Shown one piece after another: positions 33,565 to 42,658 of a DNA stretch of 64,000 nt. The stretch's first letter is position 1; each line of letters opens with the position of its first letter. Source of the DNA: Thiothrix winogradskyi (GTDB lineage: Bacteria; Pseudomonadota; Gammaproteobacteria; Thiotrichales; Thiotrichaceae); the NCBI RefSeq assembly GCF_021650935.1, contig NZ_CP091244.1, positions 1,674,001 to 1,738,000 of the forward strand, given 5' to 3'. Under the pieces are notes generated by a model that was not told the DNA's origin, ran no database searches, and was given only the letters and a program-made list of their open reading frames with translations. The position numbers and the translations under genes are program-made.

Positions 33565-35215
33565 GCATGGCTTGATTTTTGGGCAAGGTGTCTTCAAAGC
33601 CACAGAATGCCCCCGAACAGGCTTGCATGTGTACCAATTTGTCGGTCAGGTAGCGGCTTTCAAATCCCGCATAACGCAGGGTGAGGGCATCAAGCATCGC
33701 TACATCAATGGTTTCGTATTTCATACCATCCAGCAGCTTTTTGGTGACGTAACCTTGCGCAGAATCCCACACATTAAAATAGGTGCGGAAGCGGTCTTGC
33801 TTATAAAAATCCGCATCGGTGAAATGTGCCGCGACATCACCGGGGATGTGGTCGCCAAAGGTCACAACAATGGTGCGCTCCGGTAGCTTTTTGAGTTGCT
33901 TGAGCAGGTTTTCGTAGGCTTTTACCGATAGATTCAAGCGTTCGTTGTAATCCAGCATAATTGAACATTGTTTGTCCGAAAGCTGCGGTGCGCACCGCTT
34001 GGCATCCGGCTTTATGCCTTTGTCGTGTGGTGAATGCTGCCGCATGGTCGCTACGAAGGTAAATAACGGCTGCTCGTTGAGTGTGACTTGCTTGACGGCT
34101 TCATCGAAAAAGATTTCGTCGGGCAGTTTGTTCCAGCGGCGTTTGTCGCATTCCGGCATGGCTTTGCAGTCAATGAAATCTTGAATCCCCAATTGTTCGT
34201 GAAAACGTTTGCCACCATAAAACCGCCCGGCAATCGGGTAAATGGTTTTGGTTTTGTAGCCTTGCTGTGCCAGTTGCTGGGCAATGCGTCCATCCAGCCG
34301 TCCGGGGGCGAACAGGTTAATGGATTTCCAGCCATTGCCGTACAGCGGCGGAGCTACCCCGTGTAAGAACGCAATTTCCTGTACCCAAGTCGAACCGCCA
34401 GCGGTGTAGACTTTGAGCGGGTAAGCATCCTTGAAGAATTTACCCTGTGGCTTGAAACCGATGACTTGTTCGGGGCGGAAGGTCGACTCTTCCAAAATCA
34501 CGATGATATTGGGTTTTTGGTTAGGTGTGGTGGTAAAGGCTTCGGCTTGCTGATCCCCTTTGAAACAGCAATAGCTGGTATCGTGGGGGGGCGTGGGTTC
34601 AGTGAGTTGGGTGCGCCAAATGCTTTGCACAAAAATGGGCAAGGTTTGTTTGTATTGCGTCGTCCATTGCAGGTCAATGTAAAACGGTGGCAGGTTCAGG
34701 GTAACTAACAGCGCGGCACTGCTGGCAAAACCCAGTGCAAAAGCGTTGCGTCCCCAACGCACGGTGGGCTGTTCCAGCAGGAAACTCGCCATTAACAAGG
34801 CGACATAGCCCATGATCAGCAAGGTGGGGAGTAAGCCCATTTCAAAGAGCGTTTCGAGACTTAACGCGGCAACGACCAGATCCGGCGCTACCAATTGCGA
34901 GCCAAGGAATTGGTATTTGATTGCAGCCCCAACCCACAGACCGCCAACCACAACAGCGGCTAAACCAGCAGATGACCAAGGGCGGCGTGATAGCCACAAT
35001 GCCCCGCTGAACAATACACCCCAAACGATGAAGGTATATAAGCGGTTATACACAAAACCCCATGCGCCGCCGCTCCCTTGGTCGGCAAACAGCACATAAG
35101 CCATGCCCAGCATCGCGGGTACGGCAATGATCGCGGGAATGAGTTTGTGTTTGAATGCCAAGCTGGTAATTCCAATCCATGAAGTGGTGATACAGAATAA
35201 CCAGTTTGTCATCAA
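33536..35215 (-). CDS. LTA-synthase-like sulfatase-fold membrane protein
   Basis: 559 residues: about five N-terminal helices, then an alkaline-phosphatase superfamily domain from residue 235. Visible metal-site motifs are PNIIVILEEST (Glu then the Thr nucleophile position), AGGSTWVQEIAFLHG, and VVTFGDHIPGD (the C-terminal Asp-His pair). Relatives transfer phosphoethanolamine or glycerol phosphate to lipids and glycans in the envelope. The exact substrate is unknown. It converges with ntrC, with stop codons overlapping and no terminator between. Confidence 0.8.
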   Translation of the reverse strand: MMTNWLFCITTSWIGITSLAFKHKLIPAIIAVPAMLGMAYVLFADQGSGGAWGFVYNRLYTFIVWGVLFSGALWLSRRPWSSAGLAAVVVGGLWVGAAIKYQFLGSQLVAPDLVVAALSLETLFEMGLLPTLLIMGYVALLMASFLLEQPTVRWGRNAFALGFASSAALLVTLNLPPFYIDLQWTTQYKQTLPIFVQSIWRTQLTEPTPPHDTSYCCFKGDQQAEAFTTTPNQKPNIIVILEESTFRPEQVIGFKPQGKFFKDAYPLKVYTAGGSTWVQEIAFLHGVAPPLYGNGWKSINLFAPGRLDGRIAQQLAQQGYKTKTIYPIAGRFYGGKRFHEQLGIQDFIDCKAMPECDKRRWNKLPDEIFFDEAVKQVTLNEQPLFTFVATMRQHSPHDKGIKPDAKRCAPQLSDKQCSIMLDYNERLNLSVKAYENLLKQLKKLPERTIVVTFGDHIPGDVAAHFTDADFYKQDRFRTYFNVWDSAQGYVTKKLLDGMKYETIDVAMLDALTLRYAGFESRYLTDKLVHMQACSGAFCGFEDTLPKNQAMLKSPQPPIP

Positions 35216-35288
35216 TTTGTAACATTAGTTGCAGCCCAGCAGTCTTAATTTTTGCAACGCTGCCACTTGCGTCGTAAGGCGCTGAGAT

Positions 35289-36038
35289 TTAGACCAAATG
35301 TTTACGCTGGGATAGGTGATGGCTGTACAGTACGCTGAAAAACAATGCGCTTTCCAGCAGGCGCTTGAGCCGGAACAGGCGCGGCTCGGTGACTAAACGC
35401 CAAATACTTTCCAAGCCTGCCCGCTGTAACAGGCGCGGTGCACGTTTCACTTGCCCTGAGACAAAATCGAAGGTACCACCACAACCGACTGCCAAATGCA
35501 CTTGTTCCTGTTGTAAAAAGTCGAGATTGTCGTTGATCCAGTACTCCTGTTTTACTGCACCAAATGCCACAAATAAAAAATCAGGTTTGAATTGGCTAAT
35601 CTGCGCTTTAATGGCTTCATTGTGGTCAGGCGTGAAAGGGTAGGTGGCGTAGGCTGGTGCGTAGCCCGCCACTTTCAGGCCATAGGTGTCGCGGATAATC
35701 TGCACGGCTAAGGCGTTGGCAGTGGCATTGCCGCCCAGCAAGAACAGGCTTTTGCCGTGTTGTTGAGCGTATTCACAGGCATCGTAAATGAGGTCAGAAC
35801 CACTAATTTTGCTGAAGCGTTTTCCCCTATTCAGCAGGCGTGCAAAAAAATAGGGAACCTGCCCGTCGAAGGTGGCGTAATTGGCATTGATAATGTCCCG
35901 GAATGGTTGGTTACGGTTGGCTTTGACAATGAACTCCGCATTGACGGTAACAACAAAATGGGTCTGGGTGTCTTCCTTGAATAATTGTGCCTGTTCCAAG
36001 CCGCGAAACTTAATTCCGCAAAAATGTATCGAATCCAT
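35289..36038 (-). CDS. WecG/TagA/CpsF family glycosyltransferase
   Basis: 249 residues from MDSIHFCGIKF, which has GAGG 8 bases upstream; the longer frame to 36125 has an implausible N-terminus. Family motifs: TVNAEFIVKANRN, the PYFFARLL region, GSDLIYDACEYAQQHGKSLFLLGG, and FDFVSGQVKRAPRLLQRAGLESIWRLVTEPRLFRLKR near the end. GT26 enzymes add ManNAc or related sugars to lipid-linked intermediates of exopolysaccharide or enterobacterial common antigen. No other polysaccharide genes are adjacent except the sulfatase-fold protein 73 bases downstream. Confidence 0.85.
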   Translation of the reverse strand: MDSIHFCGIKFRGLEQAQLFKEDTQTHFVVTVNAEFIVKANRNQPFRDIINANYATFDGQVPYFFARLLNRGKRFSKISGSDLIYDACEYAQQHGKSLFLLGGNATANALAVQIIRDTYGLKVAGYAPAYATYPFTPDHNEAIKAQISQFKPDFLFVAFGAVKQEYWINDNLDFLQQEQVHLAVGCGGTFDFVSGQVKRAPRLLQRAGLESIWRLVTEPRLFRLKRLLESALFFSVLYSHHLSQRKHLV

Positions 36039-36202
36039 TAGCTTTCCCTCGGCTATGACATAGATGACTACAATTTGCTCGGTTACATGACCCTTTAGAT
36101 AAGCACTGAGATGAAGAATTATCATATAATCAAAGATAATTATTATTTGCTGTTGTTATGATTTAAGTATAACCGACTATTTTTTGTGGACTGGTATGAT
36201 TT

Positions 36203-36232
36203 TTGATCTTTTTGCCAAAAAAAACTTATAAT
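36203..36232 (+). promoter_or_regulatory. Sigma-70-type promoter left of the IS element
   Basis: TTGATC and TATAAT separated by 18 bases in an AT-rich stretch, pointing right toward the IS. No rightward gene lies between it and the IS, so it is a good candidate for the original promoter of the secreted-protein/CsgG-like pair now beyond the IS. The rest of 36126-36306 shows nothing else I can support. Confidence 0.5.
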
Positions 36233-36306
36233 AAAAATGGCATGTTTTTTATTTTATGGGGTTTTAGTTAAAAGATAATACCAGATTAGTGATGTTAATG
36301 GCTTGT

Positions 36307-37576
36307 GGGAACCTCTAAAAACCCGGCGTATTGCAACGGTTAGCGTTGGCCTATCGGCATTTTGTTAAAAAAACACCAACCCATCTCAATTTTTAGCACA
36401 CCAAGCCACAATCAGGTTGTTTTTCCGCATTTTTGCTGTTTTTTCGGGAATTTCTCCATCAAATGGGCACAACTCCGCCCTCTCTGAGCGAACAGAGCCG
36501 ACGCAGGTTATACACGGTTGCTTTGATGCTGAGGCCGAATACTGCCCGTGCCAACCCAATGCTGCGGATGGCTTTGCCACCCATCGCACAGATTGACCCA
36601 AACACATGCTCAACCCGTGCGCGGGGTCTGGCGATGCGGGTGTTGCGGCGTTTCTGGCAGTCGGATTGCGGCTTGCCTTTCTTGGCTTTGTGCTGGATGT
36701 GTAACCGCCAGCTACCTTGGTTGAGGCGTTGTTCACGGGATTGGTCTTCATAACCTTTGTCCGCCCATACGTCACGGCTGGTGTTGGCTCGGTCAAGCAC
36801 CGCTTCAAAATGGTTGGTGTCATGCTCTTTGGCGGTGCTGATGTGGCGTTTGCGGATGAGTTTGTATTTCCGATCGGCACTGATACTGAGTTTGTAGCCG
36901 TGGTAGCTTTTGCCGTGTTTTTTCGTCCAGCTTGCTTCCGTATCCTTTTGGCGACGTTGGGCAGGTGTCCAGCCAGCGGGTGTTGCCGCTTGTTCCAACA
37001 GCGCTTTTTCTTCTTTGTGGAAATGTTGTTTAGGGGCTTCCACCAGCGTGGCATCGACGATTTGACCACCACGGGCAATAAAACCGTGTTGTTGTAATTG
37101 CCGTTGGACGGCATCAAACAGGGCATCCGCACCACCTGCCGCACTGATCCGTTCACGGAATACCCACAAGGTATTGGCATCCGGGATCGTGCTGGAATGA
37201 CGCAGGCCACAAAACCGTTGGAACGACAGCCGGTCAAGCAATTGGTATTCCAATGCCTCGTCCGACAGGTTGTACAGGTGTTGCAACACCAAGACCCGTA
37301 CCATCAGTTCCGTTGGGTAGGGTGGACGGCCTCCTCGCTTGTCACTGGGGCGTGGGGCGATGTGGTCGATTTCTCCTGCCAAGGCGACAAAGTTGACGTG
37401 CTGGTTCAGGGTGGACAGCAGGTCGCCCTTGCGGTCGAGTTTCTGTTCACGCTCTTCGGCGGCAAACAGACTGGTTTTGATGGCACTTTTCTTGGGCATG
37501 GCTAGTAACGGGGCGGTGGCTCAGATGAGCATTTTCTCACATTTGTGTGGGTATCAGTGGGTTTTTAGAGGTTCCC
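36307..37576 (-). mobile_element. IS5-family insertion sequence, complete
   Basis: About 1270 bp bounded by perfect 18-bp inverted repeats GGGAACCTCTAAAAACCC (36307-36324 and the complement at 37559-37576). It contains one transposase gene reading left. Flanking bases (TTGT on the left, TTAT on the right) give no clean target duplication. The right end stops 2 bases before the ATG of the secreted protein. Confidence 0.9.
36459..37499 (-). CDS. IS5-family transposase (DDE)
   Basis: A 346-residue transposase with intact reading frame. An N-terminal DUF772-type helical region (RGGRPPYPTELMVRVLVLQHLYNLSDEALEYQL, then DRLSFQRFCGL) is followed by the catalytic DDE fold: IVDATLVEAP, DVWADKGYEDQ and the RARVEHVFG glutamate segment. 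No frameshift or stop is seen, so the element may be active. A long frame on the same strand (36386-37237) is only its shadow. Confidence 0.92.
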   Translation of the reverse strand: MPKKSAIKTSLFAAEEREQKLDRKGDLLSTLNQHVNFVALAGEIDHIAPRPSDKRGGRPPYPTELMVRVLVLQHLYNLSDEALEYQLLDRLSFQRFCGLRHSSTIPDANTLWVFRERISAAGGADALFDAVQRQLQQHGFIARGGQIVDATLVEAPKQHFHKEEKALLEQAATPAGWTPAQRRQKDTEASWTKKHGKSYHGYKLSISADRKYKLIRKRHISTAKEHDTNHFEAVLDRANTSRDVWADKGYEDQSREQRLNQGSWRLHIQHKAKKGKPQSDCQKRRNTRIARPRARVEHVFGSICAMGGKAIRSIGLARAVFGLSIKATVYNLRRLCSLREGGVVPI

Positions 37577-37578
37577 TT

Positions 37579-37905
37579 ATGAAATACCTACCAATGCATT
37601 GTTTGTGCTTAGCTGCTTTGGCTTTTAGTGCTACTTCAGTTTCAGCGCTACCCGATGGTAGTGCGCCGCCTTCTATGATGGATATGTCGGCTACGTTTGC
37701 GAAGACACGTGCTCAGTTACGGGCGTATGAAGTGGATTTCCGGGATACGGGTACGGAGGTTGATCCCTTTGCCGTAGGCGCGTTGGATACAGCAGGTTGC
37801 GACATTAATGTCGGCAATGTTGTGTTGGATGATGCCGCAGGAGCGCCAAACGATATTATCATTTTTGTGCAAGGCGATATTATGCAAGCTAATAACTGTC
37901 GTTAA
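37579..37905 (+). CDS. Small secreted protein next to a CsgG/HfaB-like lipoprotein
   Basis: 108 residues with a signal peptide ending SATSVSA near residue 23. The mature part ends with CDINVGNVVLDD ... IIIFVQGDIMQANNC, whose two cysteines may form a disulfide. The ATG lies 2 bases beyond the IS end, and AGAGG in the IS terminal repeat is the only ribosome-binding-like site, 7 bases away. The open frame extends back into the IS, but that part is IS DNA. Context with a CsgG/HfaB-type pore suggests a curli- or holdfast-like surface component. This is inference; no family was recognised. Confidence 0.55.
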   Translation: MKYLPMHCLCLAALAFSATSVSALPDGSAPPSMMDMSATFAKTRAQLRAYEVDFRDTGTEVDPFAVGALDTAGCDINVGNVVLDDAAGAPNDIIIFVQGDIMQANNCR

Positions 37906-38011
37906 CGGGTTTGTGCTGGCTATTATTACCATCCTTTGTTTTGGAGCAAGGTGGGTATTGTCGTATTAATTAATATTAAAAATAATAAATTTGGAGTGTA
38001 AAAGCCTGTCT

Positions 38012-38806
38012 ATGAAAAATATAAAATTTTTCTCAATAATGGCGTGCGTAGCAATATTGTATGGTTGTACAAGTGTCGAGTCTCGATTAGAAGATAAATT
38101 GGCTAATGAGTTTGCGGAAATGAAGCAGGGGTCAAATGGTGGGCCTTATAAAAGCATTACCAATTTTTCCGATTCATTAAGTTGTATGGATCGTCTGATG
38201 TTGGCAAAGAATATTCGCAATATTCCCGTGATGGTGGAAGATATTGACGATAAAACCGAAGCGGTTAAAACCGGTGTTCGGGATATGTTGGTTTCTGCTA
38301 TTTCTGAAATGACGCATAAAAGCCACGGTATTAAACTTATTTTGTATGGAAAGGATTCGGGGAATCTCATTTCTTTTTTAAAAGCAGCCAATAATAATAA
38401 AGTTTATGAAAGTTTGCCTTGGTACGATATTCAGGGGTCTATTAGTCAGTTTGATAAAGGCGTAACCAGCGTTGACGCGAGTATTGGTTTATTTGCACGA
38501 CGTCATGGTGGTTTAGGTGCTGCACGCGGTTCTTCTTTGAGCGTGGTGGCTTTGGATCTGAATGTGGTGAGCACTAAAGACATGAGTGTTGTGCCGGGGG
38601 TTTCCTCGAAGAATTCAGTGGCGATATTCCAACGCGGTGATTCATTGGATGCAGATGCCAGCATCAATAAGTTTGGGGTCTATTTCGATATAAACCTGAG
38701 CCGCAATGAAGGTCAGGCGCAAGCGGTACGTTCATTGGTTGAATTGGCAGCGGTGGAAATTGTGGGGAAGTTGACGCGCGTGCCGTATGAGCAATGTTTG
38801 AAATAA
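38012..38806 (+). CDS. CsgG/HfaB-like outer-membrane lipoprotein
   Basis: 264 residues from ATG 38012, which gives a proper lipoprotein signal (lipobox LYGC, Cys19); a TTG start 21 bases earlier is in frame but spoils it. The C-terminal half resembles CsgG/HfaB: LPWYDIQGSISQFDKGV, then SSLSVVALDLNVVSTKDM, GVYFDINLSRNEGQAQAVRSLVELAAVEIVG. Such proteins form the pore that exports curli or anchors holdfast. It lies 106 bases after the small secreted protein. AT content is higher than in the flanking GS genes. Confidence 0.65.
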   Translation: MKNIKFFSIMACVAILYGCTSVESRLEDKLANEFAEMKQGSNGGPYKSITNFSDSLSCMDRLMLAKNIRNIPVMVEDIDDKTEAVKTGVRDMLVSAISEMTHKSHGIKLILYGKDSGNLISFLKAANNNKVYESLPWYDIQGSISQFDKGVTSVDASIGLFARRHGGLGAARGSSLSVVALDLNVVSTKDMSVVPGVSSKNSVAIFQRGDSLDADASINKFGVYFDINLSRNEGQAQAVRSLVELAAVEIVGKLTRVPYEQCLK

Positions 38807-38823
38807 GCATGTGGCTTACAGCG

Positions 38824-38847
38824 AAACGCCCCGGTTAGGGGGCGTTT
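38824..38847. terminator. Bidirectional terminator between the CsgG-like gene and glnA
   Basis: AAACGCCCC and GGGGCGTTT form a 9-bp stem with a 6-base loop. The A and T ends give a short U tract in both directions. It sits between two convergent genes (stops at 38806 and 38874). Confidence 0.7.
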
Positions 38848-38873
38848 GCTATTGCATAAGCGCGTAAAACGGC

Positions 38874-40283
38874 TTACAGCGAGTAGTACATGTCAAACTC
38901 AACCGGATGCGTCGTCATGCGGAAGCGGGTCACTTCTTGCATTTTTAGCTCGATGAAAGCGTCGATCATGTCGTTGCTGAATACACCGCCTGCGGTCAGG
39001 AATTCGCGGTCTTTGTCCAGTGCATCCAGTGCCATATCCAGCGAGTGGCAAACCCGTGGGATGAGTTTGTCTTCTTCGGGTGGCAGGTCGTACAAGTCTT
39101 TATCCATCGCCTCACCAGGGTGGATTTTGTTCTTGATGCCGTCCAAGCCCGCCATCATCAGCGCTGCGAACGCGAGGTAAGGGTTCGCAGACGGGTCAGG
39201 GAAGCGCACTTCGATGCGACGACCTTTCGGGCTTGCCACGAACGGAATACGGATAGAGGCAGAACGGTTACGTGCTGAGTAAGCCAGCATAACCGGTGCT
39301 TCAAAGCCCGGAACCAAGCGCTTGTAAGAGTTCGTGCCGGGGTTGGTAATCGCGTTCAATGCTTTGGCGTGCTTGATAACACCACCGATGTAGTACAGCG
39401 CGGTTTCAGACAAACCGGCATAGCCGTCGCCTGCAAAGGTATTTACGCCGTCTTTTGCCAGTGACATGTGCACGTGCATCCCAGAACCGTTGTCGCCGAC
39501 GATGGGCTTAGGCATGAAGGTGGCGGTTTTGCCGTATTGGTGAGCGACGTTGTGAATGACGTATTTTTGACGTTGTGTCCAATCCGCACGGGTAGTCAGG
39601 GTGGAGAAACGTGTACCGATTTCGCACTGACCGGCAGTAGCGACTTCATGGTGATGCACTTCGACAGGTACGCCAACCTCTTCCAGAATGTTACACATGG
39701 TGGAACGAATGTCGTGCAGGGAATCAACCGGTGGTACGGGGAAATAGCCGCCCTTAACGCCCGGACGGTGCCCCATATTGCCATCAGGGTAGACTTTTTC
39801 GGAGTTCCAGCCTGCTTCTTGGGAGTCGATCTTGACGAAGGTGCCGCTCATGTCAGAGCCCCAGCGCACGTCGTCAAAGATGAAGAATTCAGGTTCCGGG
39901 CCAAAGAATGCGGTATCCGCAATGCCGGTGGATTTCAGGTAAGCTTCGGCACGCATCGCAATGGAACGTGGGTCACGCTCGTAGCCTTCCATCGTAGTCG
40001 GGTCAACAATGCCGCAGGTAATGTTGATGGTTACGTCTTGGAAGAAAGGGTCAACGAACGCAGTTGCCGGGTCAGGCATGAGGATCATGTCGGATTCATT
40101 GATGCCTTTCCAGCCAGCAATAGAAGAGCCATCGAACATTTTACCTTCAGTGAAAGTGTCTTCTTCAACCGTGTAAGCTGGAACGGTAACATGATGCTCT
40201 TTGCCGCTGGTGTCGGTGAAACGAAAATCGACGTATTTCGCGTCATTGTCTTTGATCATGTTGAGAACGTCTTGTGCAGACAT
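38874..40283 (-). CDS. glnA: Glutamine synthetase type I
   Basis: 469 residues, the size of enteric GlnA. Signatures: FDGSSIAGWKGI, GPEPEFFIFDDVRW, the ATP-binding KPIVGDNGSGMHVH, and the adenylylation loop DLYDLPPEE with Tyr398, so regulation by GlnE is expected. The start has AGGAG 8 bases upstream. No sigma-54 promoter or NtrC box is visible in the 133 bp between it and glnN, unlike glnN. It converts glutamate and ammonia to glutamine. Confidence 0.95.
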   Translation of the reverse strand: MSAQDVLNMIKDNDAKYVDFRFTDTSGKEHHVTVPAYTVEEDTFTEGKMFDGSSIAGWKGINESDMILMPDPATAFVDPFFQDVTINITCGIVDPTTMEGYERDPRSIAMRAEAYLKSTGIADTAFFGPEPEFFIFDDVRWGSDMSGTFVKIDSQEAGWNSEKVYPDGNMGHRPGVKGGYFPVPPVDSLHDIRSTMCNILEEVGVPVEVHHHEVATAGQCEIGTRFSTLTTRADWTQRQKYVIHNVAHQYGKTATFMPKPIVGDNGSGMHVHMSLAKDGVNTFAGDGYAGLSETALYYIGGVIKHAKALNAITNPGTNSYKRLVPGFEAPVMLAYSARNRSASIRIPFVASPKGRRIEVRFPDPSANPYLAFAALMMAGLDGIKNKIHPGEAMDKDLYDLPPEEDKLIPRVCHSLDMALDALDKDREFLTAGGVFSNDMIDAFIELKMQEVTRFRMTTHPVEFDMYYSL

Positions 40284-40416
40284 GATATGTCTCCTAATGA
40301 ATGGGTAACGGATGGTTTTTCTGACAAACAGGGATGTTACTCAGACTAAAGGGGGCTGTAAATAACAGGCAAAAGAAAGGCGAGATAAATCACGCCTCTC
40401 TAGCAGGTATTACGCC

Positions 40417-42591
40417 TTACTTAATGAATAACATTTCGCTGTACTTTGGTAACGGCCACATTTCGTCAGCAATCAGGGTTTCGAGCGTGTCAGCATGGGC
40501 GCGGACTTCCGTCATTAAATCACGCACTGTACCAGCTAAGAATGTCATGTGGTCTTTTACGCTGTCAAAGTCGTGTTTTGCCCGTGCTGCGCTCAGTTTG
40601 CCGACAGCAACCATCAGTGCATTGGCTTCAGTGGCAACGCTGCTGGCAACACTGTTGTCCAGCGTGATGCCTAAGTCTTGCAAGTTGCCAGCAGTTGCTG
40701 CCAATTCGGACAAGTAAGTGACCGCAGCAGGGTAAATCATGGTGGTCGCCATATTCACCATCAACTTGGCTTCGACGTCGATGCTGTTGATGTATTGTTC
40801 AGCGTAAACTTCAAAACGGCTGTACAGTTCTGCTGGGGTCAATACGCCAGTGCGCTCGAAAAGACTGGCTATTTCAGGGCTTAACAATTCTGGCAAGGCA
40901 TCTGCTGAGGTTGGCAGGTTTTTCAAACCGCGTTCTTCAACGGCTGCTTTGTGCCAGTCTGGGGAATAACCGTTACCGCCGAATACCGCGTTACCGTGTT
41001 GTTCCATCAGCGTTTTCAGTACAGCCAGTGTGGCGGTAGCGACATCTTTGCCGCTGTTGAGTTCTGCTTCCAGTTTGTCAGCAACCCAGTGCAGGGAATC
41101 TGCCAGCATGGTGTTCATGGCGATTAACGGACCAGACACGGATTGTGAAGAACCAACTGCACGGAATTCAAAACGGTTGCCAGTGAATGCAAACGGTGAA
41201 GTACGGTTACGGTCGCCGGGATCGCGTTCAAATTTCAGAATCTGGGACAGACCCAAATCCATGTGACCGCCTTTTTCCGTTTTGAGGATTTTACCGGCCT
41301 TAATGTCGTTGAAAACTTGTTCGAGTTGGTCGCCCAAATACACCGACAAAATCGCCGGAGGGGCTTCGTTTGCACCCAAGCGATGGTCGTTAGACGCAGA
41401 CGCGATAACCGCACGCAGCAATGGCCCAAACAAATGTACGCCACGGATAACCGCGCCGCAGAATGCTAAGAAGTGCAGGTTTTCTTCTGGAGTCTGACCC
41501 GGATCAAGCAGGTTGCCTTGCGTGCTATTACCCACAGACCAGTTAACGTGTTTGCCCGAACCGTTTACGCCAGCGAACGGTTTTTCATGCAACATGCACA
41601 GGAAACCGTGGGCTTTCGCGGTGGTTTTCATCACCGTCATCAGCAATTGCTGGTGATCCGCCGCGACGTTCGCTGCTTCAAAGTAAGGCGCAATTTCAAA
41701 CTGACCCGGTGCAACTTCGTTGTGGTGGGTTTTAGCTGGGATGCCGAGGCGATAGAGTTTGTCTTCGATGTCTTGCATGTAAACTTGGACGCGCTCTGGG
41801 ATTGCGCCAAAGTAATGGTCGTCGAATTGTTGACCTTTTGCTGGCGCTGCACCAAACAGGCTGCGACCAGACAACAAGATGTCAGGGCGGGCAGTAGCGA
41901 AGGCTTCGTCGATCAGGAAGTATTCCTGTTCTGCACCACAGCTAGAGTTCAGGGTAGCAACGTCAGTTTCACCCATCAGTTTCAATACGCGCTGGGCAGC
42001 GGTGTTCATCGCGGCATTGGAGCGCAGTAATGGGATTTTCTTGTCGAGTGCTTCACCCGTCCAAGACAGGAATACGCACGGAATCATCAGCGTTGCGCCA
42101 TTAGCGGTGTGCATAATGTATGCAGGGCTGGTTGGATCCCAAGCGGTGTAACCTCGCGCTGAGTTGGTCGCACGGATGCTGCCGTTCGGGAATGATGAGC
42201 CGTCTGGCTCACCTTTGATCAGCAGGCTGCCACTGAAGTCGGTGATGGCATTGCCTTCTGGGCTGGTGATGATGAAGCCGTCGTGCTTTTCAGCCGTGGC
42301 ATTGGTCATCGGGTAGAAGATGTGCGAGAAGAATTTCGCGCCTTTCGACATTGCCCATTCTTTCATCGCCGCTGCCACCACGTCCGCTGTGGCAGGGTCT
42401 AGCATTGCACCTGTCTGGAAGGTTTTCTTCATCGCTTTGAAAGCATTCTTGGAGAGGCATTCTTCCATGCGTGCCAGATTGAAAACGTCACAAGCCCAGA
42501 TCTTGCTCAATGGATCGGTTTTGCCGAGATCCATCGGGGAACGCTGGCTGATGGTTTGGATTGCTTGGGTACGCGCGAAATTGCTGCTCAT
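40417..42591 (-). CDS. glnN: Glutamine synthetase type III
   Basis: A 724-residue GSIII, much larger than GSI. Family features: the N-terminal domain with KGAKFFSHIFYPMTNATAEKHD, then CGAEQEYFLIDE, AKTHHNEVAPGQFEIAP (with the catalytic Glu), GVNGSGKHVNWS and the RNRTSPFAFTGNRFEFRAVGSS segment. GAGG lies 7 bases before the ATG. A sigma-54 promoter 47-62 bases upstream and two NtrC boxes further out point to expression in nitrogen shortage. It lies 133 bp upstream of glnA on the same strand and could feed transcription into it. Confidence 0.94.
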   Translation of the reverse strand: MSSNFARTQAIQTISQRSPMDLGKTDPLSKIWACDVFNLARMEECLSKNAFKAMKKTFQTGAMLDPATADVVAAAMKEWAMSKGAKFFSHIFYPMTNATAEKHDGFIITSPEGNAITDFSGSLLIKGEPDGSSFPNGSIRATNSARGYTAWDPTSPAYIMHTANGATLMIPCVFLSWTGEALDKKIPLLRSNAAMNTAAQRVLKLMGETDVATLNSSCGAEQEYFLIDEAFATARPDILLSGRSLFGAAPAKGQQFDDHYFGAIPERVQVYMQDIEDKLYRLGIPAKTHHNEVAPGQFEIAPYFEAANVAADHQQLLMTVMKTTAKAHGFLCMLHEKPFAGVNGSGKHVNWSVGNSTQGNLLDPGQTPEENLHFLAFCGAVIRGVHLFGPLLRAVIASASNDHRLGANEAPPAILSVYLGDQLEQVFNDIKAGKILKTEKGGHMDLGLSQILKFERDPGDRNRTSPFAFTGNRFEFRAVGSSQSVSGPLIAMNTMLADSLHWVADKLEAELNSGKDVATATLAVLKTLMEQHGNAVFGGNGYSPDWHKAAVEERGLKNLPTSADALPELLSPEIASLFERTGVLTPAELYSRFEVYAEQYINSIDVEAKLMVNMATTMIYPAAVTYLSELAATAGNLQDLGITLDNSVASSVATEANALMVAVGKLSAARAKHDFDSVKDHMTFLAGTVRDLMTEVRAHADTLETLIADEMWPLPKYSEMLFIK

Positions 42592-42637
42592 CTATTAACC
42601 TCGTTCAATACAATAAATCAGAAATGATGAGGCTTTA

Positions 42638-42653
42638 TGCAAGTTTTATGCCA
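42638..42653 (-). promoter_or_regulatory. Sigma-54 promoter of glnN
   Basis: On the minus strand TGGCATAAAACTTGCA fits TGGCAC-N5-TTGCW with one mismatch and the correct 10 bases between GG and GC. Transcription would start near 42628, leaving a leader of about 37 bases before the glnN ATG. Confidence 0.75.
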
Positions 42654-42658
42654 TTTTT

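Noticed and set aside
36386..37237. 283-residue open frame on the minus strand inside the IS
   Set aside because: It is another frame of the transposase gene, rich in Arg/Pro/Thr with no family pattern; the 346-residue frame has the DDE motifs.
37339..37578. N-terminal extension of the secreted protein into the IS
   Set aside because: The in-frame extension is IS terminal DNA and transposase antisense; the ATG at 37579 starts a proper signal peptide.
40284..40416. Sigma-54 promoter for glnA
   Set aside because: No TGGC and TTGC elements at the required spacing on the minus strand; the region has no NtrC box either.
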